Shown here piece after piece: positions 20,956 through 32,093 of a DNA stretch of 64,000 nucleotides (position 1 is the first letter of the stretch; the number at the start of each line of letters is the position of its first letter). Made by a program: the position numbers and the translations under genes. Where the stretch lies: contig NW_006920880.1 in the NCBI RefSeq assembly GCF_000417875.1, positions 502,260 to 566,259 on the forward strand, read 5' to 3'. A model generated the notes under the pieces. The model did not search any database, was not told where the DNA came from, and worked only from the letters and a program-made list of their open reading frames with translations. This DNA is from Pseudozyma flocculosa PF-1 (Eukaryota; Basidiomycota; Ustilaginomycetes; Ustilaginales; Ustilaginaceae).

Positions 20956-22375
20956 ATGTCCTCCTCGACCTCGCCCGAGCTCGCACCGTCGACCAAGCGC
21001 AGCGCCGACGACGCCACAAAATCCTCAGACCAAGCTGCCTCGCCGTCGCCCTCGGCAAAGAAGCAGAGGCGAAGCGCTTCCCCCGCCCACAACGACGAAT
21101 TCGACGACCACGATGATGCCGGACTCGACGACGCACAGCTCCTCGCCGCCGTACAGGCTGCAGAGTCGGCCGCAGAGGCTGCCAGCAGCCAGCCCACCGC
21201 ATCGACATCAAGCGCCCCTGCCATTCCATCCAGCCCGGCCACCCGCTCATCGACGTCGGCCACCCGCTCGTCGACCACGTCGACGCCCAAGCAGACGCTC
21301 CTCTTTGGCGCCAAGCCGCCCTCGCAGCCCTCGCACCCGACCATTGTCCCTCCCTCGGACCCCTCGGACCTCCTCTACGTCGAGCGCCAGACGATGGGCC
21401 CGGAGTGGTTCCGCCATCTCGAGGCAGAGCTGTCCAAGGACTACTTCACCAAGCTCAAGCAGTTCCTCCAGGCCGAGGAAAAGGCGGGGCGCAAGACGTT
21501 CCCGCCGCCGCACCTCGTCCACAGCTGGTCGCGCCTCACGCCCCTCGACAGCGTCAAGGTCGTCGTCGTCGGGCAGGACCCCTACCACGGGCCGGGCCAG
21601 GCGTGCGGCCTGAGCTTCTCGGTGCCCCGCGGCGTCGCCGCACCGCCCTCGCTGAAAAACATCTACAAGGAGATCCAGAACGAGTTCCCGGGCTTCAAGC
21701 CGCCCAACCACGGCTGCCTCGAGGAGTGGGCCAGGCAGGGCGTGCTCCTCCTCAACGCCTGCCTCACCGTATCCGCGGGCAACGCTGGATCCCACCACGG
21801 CCGCGGGTGGGAGAACCTCACAAAGGTCGTCCTCAAGACGATTGCCGACAACGCCGCAAGGGGCGCCGGCAGGGCGGGCGCAGATGCCGTCGCCAACAGC
21901 AAGATTGCCACCATGTTTGCAAAGGCGTCCAAGAAGCACAATCAGCCCGCACCGGCGGAGAAAAACGAGGATAAGCCGGCGGCTGAGGAGGAGGGCAAGG
22001 CCAAGGAGGGCAAGCAGAGCAACGGAGACCACGCGTGCAAGGGCGTCGTCTTCATGGTATGGGGCCAGCCGGCAGCAAAGACGCTCGCAGAGGCCGGCAT
22101 CACCGATGTGAGTCCCGGCCGCAGTCCTCGCCTCCGCCCCCGCCCACCCATCTCGATCGTCGCGCTGACCTCCGTCCGTCCTCGCCTTCGTCGCTGCGGC
22201 TGCGGCTGCGCCACCGTCGTAGAAATCGCCAAACGTCCTCATCCTCCGCTCGCCCCACCCTTCGCCCCTCTCGGCCCACCGCGGCTTCCTCGGCAACGGC
22301 CACTTTGCAAAGGCCAACAAGTGGCTCGAGGCGCGCTACGGCGCCAGTGGCGGCATCGATTGGACCAGACTCTAG
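20956..22375 (+). CDS. UNG1: Uracil-DNA glycosylase (family 1)
   Basis: Removes uracil from DNA as the first step of base-excision repair, in nucleus and mitochondria. Exons 20956-22107 and 22223-22375, intron 22108-22222 (GTGAGT...GTAG); 434 residues. The N-terminal 110 are Ser/Ala-rich with basic KKQRR (nuclear signal-like) and KQTLLFGAK, possibly a degenerate PCNA-interacting box. Catalytic motif [20 protein letters not shown] (Asp at about 208) and leucine loop [17 protein letters not shown] in exon 2 are intact. Unusual: about 60 residues rich in Lys, Glu and Ala (about 301-362) are inserted in the catalytic domain between TIADNAARG and KGVVFMVWG, where other UNGs have only a few. Neighbours are divergent or unrelated. 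Identification is secure. Confidence 0.96.
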
Positions 22376-22524
22376 CCTCGGGCTCTTTTACCTCTCGAAT
22401 TTCGGGTCGGCGACAATGAGCAGCGGTGGCGGTCAGGCGTGTCGTGCAAGCTCTGACGGGCATTCTGACGGAGCGGATGGTCCCCATTACCAGGAGATAT
22501 GGATATGGGTCTAAAAGTACAGCA

Positions 22525-22540
22525 GGGGGGGGGGGGGGGG
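22525..22540 (+). repeat. 16-nt poly-G run
   Basis: Sixteen consecutive G between the convergent UNG and DPB2 genes, about 150 bp after the UNG stop. The longest homopolymer I saw in the window; such runs are error prone in sequencing and can form G-quadruplexes. Confidence 0.85.
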
Positions 22541-22596
22541 TCTTTGCCCGGCAAGAAGGAAGAAACAACATCGCGCGAGGACCCTGCGTCGATCGG

Positions 22597-24830
22597 CTAG
22601 ACCTGTGGCAGCTCGCTGTCGTCGAGAAAGAAAAAGAGGAGAGGGATGCATCAGTAGCCGAACGTTGAACGACACATCGACAGGCGGGCGGAGGGGCGGG
22701 CGCAAACGCACCTCCTCTCCATGCGTCCGCTGGCCGGGTAGTAGGTCGACCAGCCAAACGACGAGCCGCGGAACGAGCCCGGGTTGAAGACGTGACACCC
22801 TTCGTAGGTCAGTTCGAAGCGGTCGTAGGTATCGGCGAGCACGAGCTGGCGTCGCACACATCCGGCGTCAGGGGAAAGCCACCGGGGAGCTAGCGAGTCA
22901 GTGTCGGGCGCGGCGCGGCGCGGCACGGCGAGGGACGATGCGGATGCGGCGTGCACTCACCGCTGTGGGCATCGGGTAGAGGCGCAGCGCGTGGTCGTGC
23001 TCCCACAACACGGGCCGCACCGTCTGCGGAAGCGGGCACAGGTGGGCTTGATCCAGCAGCGTCGAGACCAGCTGCGCAAACGCAGACGTCGGGCGACGTG
23101 GGCCCCGCAACGTCAGCTATTGCACACCCTCGTCTCATATCGGCAGACCGACGACCGCCCGCGACGACTCACAAACTTCTTGAGGTCGCCCTCCCTTGCC
23201 TCTTCCTTGAGGCGGACCGAGTTCCTCAGCATGCGCGCCATGATGCCGTCGCGGTAGACGACAATCTCCTGGCCAAAGTAGGCGATCCGACACGGGTTGC
23301 TGGCAAAGTGGACGCGGGCGCCCAGCTTGGCCTTGAGCTTGGTCGTGAGGATCTCGGGCAGCGCCGGCCGCGGCATCAGGGGCGTCACAAAGGGGTCCGT
23401 GGGGCCGGGAACCAGCACAAAGTGCGACGAGCGCAGCAGTTCCGGAAAGCCGCCGATCAGATCGGCCAGGTTGCCAAAGGCGGCTGTGACGACGAGGAGT
23501 GACGAGCGAAGCGGGGCGAGGGGAGGTCAGCTGGAGGCCTCTTTCGAGCAGGCTGCCTGGCCCGCCGGAACCCACTCTGATACCTCTTGAGCATGTCGCC
23601 GCCGGTCCAGGGCGAGGAGCTAAAGTTGCCGCAGAGGACAAAGGCAAAGGGGATAAAGTCGGCGTCGACGTAGCCCTGGAGCATCAGCTTGAAGTTGGCC
23701 ATGGTCTTTGGGTGGTCGAGGTGGAGGTCGGAGATGACGACGATGCAGAGGTCGTCGTGCATCTGCTCGTGGGCGCGGAGGGCCTCCTCGTCCCTGGACG
23801 AGATGGCGCCTATCCCGAGCATGTCGATGTGCGCGTAGAGCTGGCGCGCCTGCTTGCGCGTCTCGGAGGGCGGGTGGCCGAGGGCAAACACCTTGATGCG
23901 CTCCTCGTCGGTGTACTCGCCCTCGACGAGGATCATGGCACCCTCGGTAAAGATGCCCTCTCCCGGGATGGCGTCCTGGAGGTCGAGGCCGACGCTGCCG
24001 TCTGCGTCCTCGAGGACGTATCGGCCGTCGTGCGAGGTCGAGAGCATGCCAAAGAGGAGGAAGCGCTGTCCCTGCCTGCCGAGGAGGTTCTTTGTCGAGG
24101 TGAGCTTCATGAACGAGTCGCGCTGGCGTCCCTGACCGACGGCGAGCGGGGGGCAGAAGTTTTCGTTGCGCTGGATGGCGGAGCGGACGATGCTGAGCCG
24201 CTGGCGCAGGTAGGCCGACTTTGCCGAGGCGGCGGGGAGGATGGTGGGGCGGACGCTGGAGCGCTCAAACACCTTGCGCTGCGGGTCGAAGACGACGCGG
24301 GGCATGTCAAAGGCGTTGATGACGTGGAAGTAGCGGTCCGGGTTGGGTCGCTCTCCCTCGGTGAGGTCGTGGATGGCCTGGCTGATGGTGGTCGCGGTGG
24401 TGCTGGCACCGGCTGCGCCGCCCGCCGAGTCGGCCATGCAGAGCTGGTCGTAGACATGCTTGAGCGCTTCCTGTGTGACGACCGAGCCTGGGGCGGGTCG
24501 CGTCGAAAGGACGGATTGGGTCAAAGATTGGGGCAGCGATGGGGATGAGCACGGGGTTTCCTCGGCAGGGGGCCGACGCCGTCAGCCAAACTGCGAGTGA
24601 GACTCACTGCTGACGCCCGGGTCCGCGCCGCTGGCCTCTGCCTCGAGGATGCCGGTCGCGAGCGCCTCGATGGCATCGTCCCACTCCTCTGGCTGGTCTA
24701 TGAGGCCGTGGGAGTCGAGGGTGTGTGCGATAAAGGCTACGGCCGACGAGTGCAGCTGCAGGTTGTGCTTCTTGGTAAAGACGCGGAGGATGGTGCGGCG
24801 GAGCGCGGGCGAGATGGCCACGTCCGGCAT
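22597..24830 (-). CDS. DPB2: DNA polymerase epsilon subunit B
   Basis: Essential non-catalytic subunit of the leading-strand polymerase; links Pol epsilon to the CMG helicase. Six exons: 24608-24830, 23576-24487, 23173-23483, 22961-23071, 22712-22845, 22597-22615; introns 24488-24607, 23484-23575, 23072-23172, 22846-22960, 22616-22711. All phases agree; 569 residues. N-terminal domain: [22 protein letters not shown]-like middle: [21 protein letters not shown]; then the inactive calcineurin-like fold [98 protein letters not shown]. The final exon encodes only SELPQV. It is the most intron-rich gene here. Fungal Dpb2 often has a longer N-terminus, so an extra upstream exon is possible. Confidence 0.94.
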
Positions 24831-25370
24831 CGTGTCGGGGCGGTCCGTCCAGGTTTCGGCAAGAAGCGTTGGGCGCGGTACGAAAGAGGCGAGGGAGGCG
24901 GGATCGATAGGGAGGGGCCGGTGGCGGTGTCGTCGAGGCCAGGAGGTGAGCTGGTAGCCGTCGGCAGGGCTCCGAAGGCGAGCCCAACATACGCACACCG
25001 GCCCTCGTCCGTCTGCTGCTGTCTGACCCTGGGCCCGCTCGCGACGCGGTGTGCCACTTTACGCGCCCAAGCCGTGGATTCCATCGAAAGAATCCCGGAA
25101 GTCGGACAAGAGAGAACGGAGAGACGGCCTCCACCCTTGTTGGACGCCTGCCGAGGCGATGGATGGGCCCTCGATCCTCTGTCGGCCTTGGATCCTCGAC
25201 CCTTGGCACCAAGACGCCCCTCTGGCCCTCAGTCGCCGACCAAAGGCCTTCAGAGCAGCAAAGAGGGCCGGCCGTCCCTCCGCAGCTTCCTTGATGTCCA
25301 CCATCCCGTCTCAATACAACGGTCCGTCTGCTATCCTCATCCGGCGGCCGGCACTTGACCAATCGCCACC
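24831..25370. promoter_or_regulatory. Divergent promoter region between DPB2 and zinc alcohol dehydrogenase
   Basis: 540 bp shared upstream region, no gene and no clear TATA box. Contains two GATCCTC/GATCCTCG copies at about 25173-25200. Confidence 0.4.
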
Positions 25371-26698
25371 ATGTCCCCAAAAGACCTGCCAAAGACCATG
25401 AGGGCCCTCGTCATCGCCCAGTTCAAGGCCGACCCGCCCTACGAGCTACGTGACGACCTACCCGTGCCCCAGCTCGGCCCAAAGGTGAACCTTCCATCAT
25501 GCGCATCTCGTTTGCTCTTTGTAAAGATGACCCCGGCTGACACGCACCCCGCCCCCTTGTTGTTGTCCCGCTGCGACGCCGTCTTCGCAGGACGTCCTCC
25601 TCAAGATCGCCACCGCGGGGTACTGCCATACCGAAGTCATGGTCACACGCGGCGACTTTGCCTCAAAGTCCCGCGCAGGCCTGCCCCTCATCCCTTCCCA
25701 CGAGCCTACGGGAACCATCGTCGCCTTTGGACAGGAGGCAGAGGCGATGGCCTCAGAGGTCGACGGCATCGGCAACGACGGGCCGCTCAAGCTCGGCGAC
25801 CGCGTCGGGTGCCTCACCTTCAGAGACTTTTGCGGCAAGTGCGACGACTGCAAGGCGGGGCAGCCAAAGTTTTGCCAGGGTGAGTGGAAGCCCGACGGCG
25901 CCAACCGACGCTCTCGTCGCAGCTCAACATTCTCCCCCGCTTTCTCTCTTTCTTTCACTGCTGCGCGGTCCAGACCAGGACATGGTAGGCGTCACGGCCG
26001 ACGGAGCCTGTGCCGAATACATGCGAGCGGACATCCGATCCTGCTTCCGCCTGCCCGCCAAGCTCAGCTTCGACGCCGCCGCACCGCTCTGCTGCGCAGG
26101 CGCGACCATCTACACGGCCATCAAGGGGTGCAGCCTACGGGCCGGCCAGCGCCTCGCCATCATCGGCGCCGGCGCGCTGGGCCACCTCGGCGTGCAGATG
26201 AGCAAGTGCCTCGGCCTGCAGACCATCCTCCTCGACGCCCGTGATCCTCCCCTCGACATGTGCCGCAAGCTGCCCTACCCGCCAGACGTCGCCTACAACT
26301 CGGGCAGCGTGGATCCAAAGAACCCGAAGCAAGTTTCCAAGCTGCTCGAAGACATCGGCGGACCGGTGCACGCCGTCATCGTGGCCACCGACGTGATTCC
26401 GGCCTTTGAGGTCGCCCTCGCCATCCTGCGCAACCACGGGCTATTGATGGTCGTTGGCCAGCCCGAAAACCCCATCCCCGTCTCGTACAACGACCTGATC
26501 TTCCGCGACATTACGGTCAAGGGGTCGCTCCTGGGCGACCCGGCCCTCACAAAGGAAATGTGCGACCTGGTGGCCGACAGGGGCATCGAGGTCAAGACGC
26601 AGGCCTACCCGCTCGAAGACGTAGAGCGCATGCGCGCCGACTACGCCAAGCCGGGCCACAGCGGCAAGATGGTGCTCCGCGTGTCGGACGGGGCCTGA
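25371..26698 (+). CDS. Zinc-dependent alcohol dehydrogenase (MDR superfamily)
   Basis: Medium-chain NAD(P)-dependent dehydrogenase oxidising alcohols or reducing aldehydes; substrate not predictable. Exons 25371-25484, 25591-25879, 25974-26698; introns 25485-25590 (GTGAAC...GCAG) and 25880-25973 (GTGAGT...CCAG); 375 residues. Catalytic zinc ligands: GYCHTEVM (Cys about 50) and SHEPTG (His about 75). Structural zinc site CGKCDDCKAGQPKFC with all four Cys (about 119, 122, 125, 133). Rossmann motif IIGAGALGHLGVQMSKCLGL followed by LLDARD; the Asp after the second strand suggests NAD preference. The spacing resembles bacterial and fungal AdhP/ADH1-type enzymes. An insertion of about 12 residues after GTIVAFGQ is mildly unusual. 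It borders the largest gene-free region to the right. Confidence 0.93.
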
Positions 26699-29600
26699 CG
26701 AGGGCGAATCCGGCCAGATAAGGACATCCTCGATAGGCGTGTTGACGATGATAGCAAAACTGACCCACCACGAGGCAGCTGCCGCTTACCCAGCACCTCA
26801 TCGTCTGTGCGGACGCTACTTGCGTAGCCGGCTCCTGGGTGTGTGGACCGGAGGACGTTGGAGAGCGATGTCGGAAGTTGCACTGCCTATCGGTATCGAG
26901 GCTCGATAGGAACCCGCCGCGCCACGTTCTCTGGTTCCAGGGTCTTGTCGATAGAGGTGACCAGCCACGGTACGTATCGGTGCACGGTTGTCCGGATACC
27001 TTATCTACACGACGACCAAGTGGGGGGGCACCAGGCAGATGGTGGGGCGGGAACGAGGTGGGGGGCCGGGATCGGTAGCGTGTTATCGACGCTAATGTGA
27101 TATCGACGCTTAGCGAAGGTGGCCGGTGAGCCAGATCCGCTATCAGACCGCTCCTGGCGGCCTCCCTTCCCGATGGGAGGACATGTCAGGTCGTCCTCAC
27201 TGCCTCCTTGGCCCGATTCCGGCTGTGGATGGCCAGCGAGCGAGCACGCCCTCCTCGTCGAGCCGGGGGTCGGTCTCTTCGGTTGTCTACGACTGTCGAT
27301 GGCGACGGCGGCTGGTGCTGCGAGCGTGCCAGACGATGTCGAGGTGGCGTCTCGGCCAGGATTGGGCGGCGCCCGGTGCGGCCACCACCATTTTCACATC
27401 TGATTTCGCCCACCTTTCCCCAGAGGCGAGGGTCGTCTAGTTGACCCCGCGCGAAATGCCGCGCGACGGTATCCACAAGCCACGACTTCCGCCTGACGTC
27501 CTCTCGACACTCGTCGTCCAATCATCGACCGACATGGCAAGGGAAGGAAGACGTTCGGGAGGATGGCAACCGAGCGTCCAACCAGGAGCAAGCCGCGAAT
27601 ACGACACGCTGGACGAGGCAGGGCGCCGGGATGCGGGTGGCAGACTTCCGGCGTACAGAGGTAGGTGGCACCTCCGTGCTGGCGGATCGATGGACAGTCG
27701 CAACTAGTCCGACCATACGGGATCGGAGGTTGAGGCCGCCGACATGTCTCAGTGCCGCCGACTGGCGTGCCCTGCCGCACCACATCAGGCAAGGAACCCA
27801 CGGCGACCGGCGGGAAGTGTCCTGTCCTCCGAGCGTGCGAGCGTGCGTGTGAGCGTGCGTGTGTGCGACTCCGCCCTTGCTCGCTCGCCACCCGATCCCG
27901 GCTCGGCGTCCACAGCCAGGCACCGCACCGCACCGCGCTGTGGCGTGGCAGGCAGGGCCAGGGCGAGACCAGACGATACAGTACGATGCGCAGAGCACCT
28001 CGTGAACGCATCGTCCGGAGAAGAGTCAAGCGAGCGCGCACGCCGCACTCGGGAACGAGAGGTGGCGGCAAGGCAGGCAGGGCACCCATGGCCTGGCCAG
28101 GCTCAGGAAGGCCGAGACGCCAGGCCCCCTACGGACGGACGACGGCGACCACGCGATCGCAGTCCTTGCTGCCAGGACACGCGGGTGCGCGTCCCCATAC
28201 AGCACGGGCGGGTAGGCGAGGGCAGCCCAACTGGCCGGGATCTTGGCAAGCGATGCAGGGCCGCGCCTGCCGCCCTGCACTGGATGTTTCCGCATGTTCC
28301 GATACGCTACCCTCTTGCTTGCTTGCTCTTCTGACCGTCATACGCGCTGCATGTACCGGTACCGCACTGTACCTTGCTTTCAACATGGCAGGAACCCGGC
28401 GAGATACCGAGCCGCGACGGGGCAGGCTAGGCCAGATAGGTGAGTACGGTATCGTGATACTGTACGCACGCGCCACGCGCACAGATCACGCAACGGGGTG
28501 CGGACACCGTCGACTTCATCGACCAATCGCGACGGTAGCACCTCCATATCGCCTTCGAGCGGCCCGATGACGAGCGGCGTGAGTGCGTCTCGCGCGCCAT
28601 CGACGTCGGCAGTGTTCCGCAGCCACCGACCGGTCGTCCGCTGACACGAACGCATCAGCATGAGCGCGACGACCACCCATCCCGCCCCAGCTTTCGATCG
28701 CTGACGTAGGAATCGTCGGGCTCGGCCAGACCGGCCCACCGGAGGGGCCTTGGGGCGAGCCGGCGGTGGAGCCCTTTACCCCACATTCCTGAGCGGACGG
28801 TAGGTACCTACCCCACGTGAGGCGGAGCGCAATCGAAACAGAAGGTGGCGATAGACTCGCTGCACATCGAGCCGCGAGGTTCCACAGAGTCATGCTGCGG
28901 GGTACAGCGAGAGAGGAAAGCTGGGTACGTCCCAGATGAGCAGAAAAGGCGGGGTAAGATGGGTACAGCACATAGGTCAGACGATGTGATGGCAGAGAGC
29001 GAGGGGAGAGCGGGAGGGGGAAAGCCGTACGTGTCGAAAGAGGAAGAGGTGGTGCAAGACCGAGCATCGCGACGTGATGGTGGCGAGCGGCGTCGGCTTT
29101 GTCGAGTTTGACGGCCACGAGGCGCTCCGAACCGGCGAGACGACCGAACAGGGCAGCCTTGTTTCCCAAGCGAAGCGCGGAGCCGTCCTGGCAGTCCATC
29201 GGTACAGCCGCCGCCCTCTGACCGCGATCGGTGCTCCCGTGCCCTTGCCAAAACGGGCCTCGCTTCATCAGAAGGCCGTACGGTCAGTTGCGAGGTCAGC
29301 GCCTCGTATCGCCGAGCAAGCTGGATATGCTGACCGTTCCACCGAGCTTCCCGCCATCCTTTCTCAGCCGGACCGACCCGTCCTTGCCCGCTACAGTACG
29401 GCTTCCGCGACCACCCGAGTCGTACGACGGCGGTCGAGACCTTACGTGCGGGCTCATGACGGTACGGGACGTACGATGGCCAGTCATCGATCGGCGGGAA
29501 GCTTGCTCGCCTTTCCATTCGCTGTCGAAAGGCGTTTACGAGAAAAATTGTACGACAGGATCGGCCACGACCGCGACAGAAAACGCAGGGCAGGGATCGT

Positions 29601-32093
29601 CGTCGTCGGCGCTCCTAGGACAGGACCGCGGCCAGGGCCGCCTGACGGGTTTCAGGCCGGCCTCGACGCCGGGTTTGCAAAACTTTCCGCCGCGCCCCCT
29701 TTTGGCGTCTGCATGCAGCAAAACTTTCGCTCCCAACCGTCGGTCCGACTCTCTCCTGACTGTCGTGCCGGCCAGCAGCCTAGCTCACGACTCACACCGC
29801 CGGAGCTTGCGATACGTACGGTTCCAACCCTATCGAAGCATGGCGATCCATTCCATCCTCGTCCGGCGACGACAGCGTCGAGTACGAATGTAGTTCATCA
29901 TCCAGCGCAGTTCTTCGTCATATGAGGGCGGCGAGGGCATCGCCATTCTTATTGTCAGCTTGATGGCGCCTCTTGGCTCGCTGTGCGATCGAGGGGAGGC
30001 GATCGCGGTGGCTTCGGAAGGCAGTGGTCCGGCGAGGAGGACACAAAAGGGCGGTCTCGAGGATCACGCTGCGCCATTTCAAGTTGGACGTCGAAAATTA
30101 GAAAACGCAAGCCGGCCCACTGAGGAAGATTCGTGCCAGGAGATTCAGACTCAACCTTCGGCTCACCACAAGCCGAAGGCAGAGAGGACGGAAAGCCGCA
30201 GCCTGGTCGAGGCCTCTGCGCTCGCCGTCCTCTGTCCTCGTGCCTCGTCGAGGTCGTCGAGCGGGAGTGGTTCATGCGCTGGTGCGTCGGAGCATTGCCT
30301 TCCGGCCCGCCGTTGTCGACAGGCCCTTCGTCTTTTTCGCCGGTCGCTCCGCCACCGCGCAGCGCAGCCCTGCGCGGTTCAGCCCCATCCAGGTTCTGGT
30401 GCGAGGCCTGGCGACGATCTTGGCAGCGCCCCACCGCCCGTCGCCTTCCAAGCCGCAAGGGACCGAGAATCGGCCCACTTCCTTCCGACGACCGCCCCAC
30501 CAGCTGACACTGTACGACTTTATGTTTGCGCTCCCCCCCGCCTCCGCGTGCAACTGTGGCGGCTTCCGGATCTCGCATATGGAGCTTGGCATGGTCGTGC
30601 GACGACGACGACGACAAAGGCGACGGTGGCGACCAGCGAAGGAGCAGTCTGTGGCGTTGACATGGCGTGCCGGGATGAAGCGAAGTGGAACAGAAGTTTG
30701 GTTGGCAGGCTGCGGCTCGGCGGGCCAACCGCAGCGAGGCGCGACGGAGCTCGCCGAGTAGAGACAGGCGTGGCCAGGCGGAGCCTGGAACCCTCACCTC
30801 ACGGCGTCCGGCCTTCACTACCCCGCAAACGCAGGCAGCTCGCCTAGGTACACAAACCCTGCCTGCCCATCTGCCTGCCTTGCCTGCTCCTCGCGGCCTC
30901 CAGCACAGCGGACTGCAGGTCCGCGCAGTTCCGGGTGATTTTCCTTCGTTCGCCCCTCTTTGATTCTTATTGGGCGCCATCAAGACGTACACATCGACTT
31001 CGGTCGATGTGCCTGCTCGCTGCGGCACAGTCGCGCGACTCGAGAAGTCTTTGGCGCCCGCGAGTGGCAAAAAAGATAGCTGGGAAATCAGGATTGAGCT
31101 GGCTTCGGCATTCTCCCAGTATGCCTGCCTCTCCCAGGTGGCCAACGATAGCGAGGCGACGAGCCATGCCAGAGCCGAGCATCGACCTTTGTCGCCTTGG
31201 TCGCCGGAGGGGAGCCTCATGGCGAGAGAAGCCACGTCGTGTGGGTCGGATGCCACCTCGGCGCCGAGCGAGGCAACACGACGGACGCTTCCTGGGTCCA
31301 CCTCCTCCTTCCATCGTTCAGGTCTCAGCTGGGTCGCGAGACTACTGGGCACTCGGTTCTTGCGCCCAGCTCTGTACGTAGCCTGCCTGATTTGCTCTTG
31401 CGGTCGTCGCCGGGTCGGGTAAAGCTGGCTGTGATTGGGCGGACCGCCCTGCGTCCCTTATCCGTCCACTGGCCGTTCTTACGTCCTGGCCGCCGTCGAG
31501 GTGCCCCCGTCGCGCGCATGGCCACGAAGCCAAGGCAGGCCCTTATCCCCACTCTTGCCATGTCAGGAACCGTCCATTGGATGCGGCTGCATCTCGTTTC
31601 ATGCTGGTCCGTCCTTGGCAAGGGGCGAATGTCAGCCCGGCCTCGCAGTGCAGTCTAGCCTCTACCTGCTTCTTCCTCGCTCCGGCCTCGCCCAGGCCCT
31701 CCGCCTCGGCGCTTGGCCGTCGCGAAGCCCGGTAGCGCAGCGCAGCGCTCCTCGCCGTGACTCGCCGCTGGAGCTTGCGATTAGTCCGGCTGCCCTCGGT
31801 CGCCTTCCGGTGCCACAGGGTATCGTAGAGTCGTGGTGCAGCTGGGCGTCCACAACGCACGTCGTCCGGTGCGCGTGGCAAGCGCCACGGATCTCTACAT
31901 ATACCCCGCCTTCGTCGTGGCTAGAACCACTTCCCCTCATCCCATCCTCGTCACGACTCCCCTCCCCTAACCGGCCCCTCCCCAACGCCCTCGTCCACCT
32001 GGCCTCGACCGCCACAGGGCTTTCCTCCCCCTTCTTCCCCCCCTTCAAGAAGGCGTACGCCACCGTCCTCGCCTGGATAGGTCTCCGCCCATC
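26699..32093. other. 5.4-kb region without a supportable gene
   Basis: The largest gap in the window. Translations of its long open frames on both strands are Arg/Pro/Ser/Gly-rich, overlap each other on opposite strands, and show no domain, signal peptide or spliced homology I can recognise. The longest, 29955-31352 on the minus strand (465 codons), overlaps another of 295 codons on the plus strand. Seen: a GTGCGAGCGTGCGTGTGAGC-type purine-pyrimidine alternation at 27835-27866, a perfect 14-bp palindrome at 28799-28812, and a GACGACGACGACGAC tract near 30603-30617. The right end contains the OPT gene promoter. It could host a fast-evolving orphan gene, a non-coding RNA or old decayed sequence. 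Confidence 0.4.
31898..31903 (+). promoter_or_regulatory. TATA-like element of the OPT gene
   Basis: CATATA within CTCTACATATACCCC, about 190 bp upstream of the OPT start codon, followed by a C/T-rich leader. Position and context suit a core promoter. Confidence 0.45.

Noticed and set aside
27394..28089. 231-codon open frame on the minus strand
   Set aside because: Low-information basic translation with His/Arg repeats produced by the GTGCGAGCGTGCGTG tract; no homology, no codon bias like the neighbours.
29074..29925. 283-codon open frame on the plus strand
   Set aside because: No domain, no C-ending codon bias, and no splice-compatible extension; treated as chance.
29955..31352. 465-codon open frame on the minus strand in the gene-free block
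   Set aside because: Its translation is Arg/Pro/Ser/Gly-rich, has no recognisable domain, and an open frame of 295 codons overlaps it on the opposite strand. High GC makes stop codons rare in all frames, so length alone is not evidence here.
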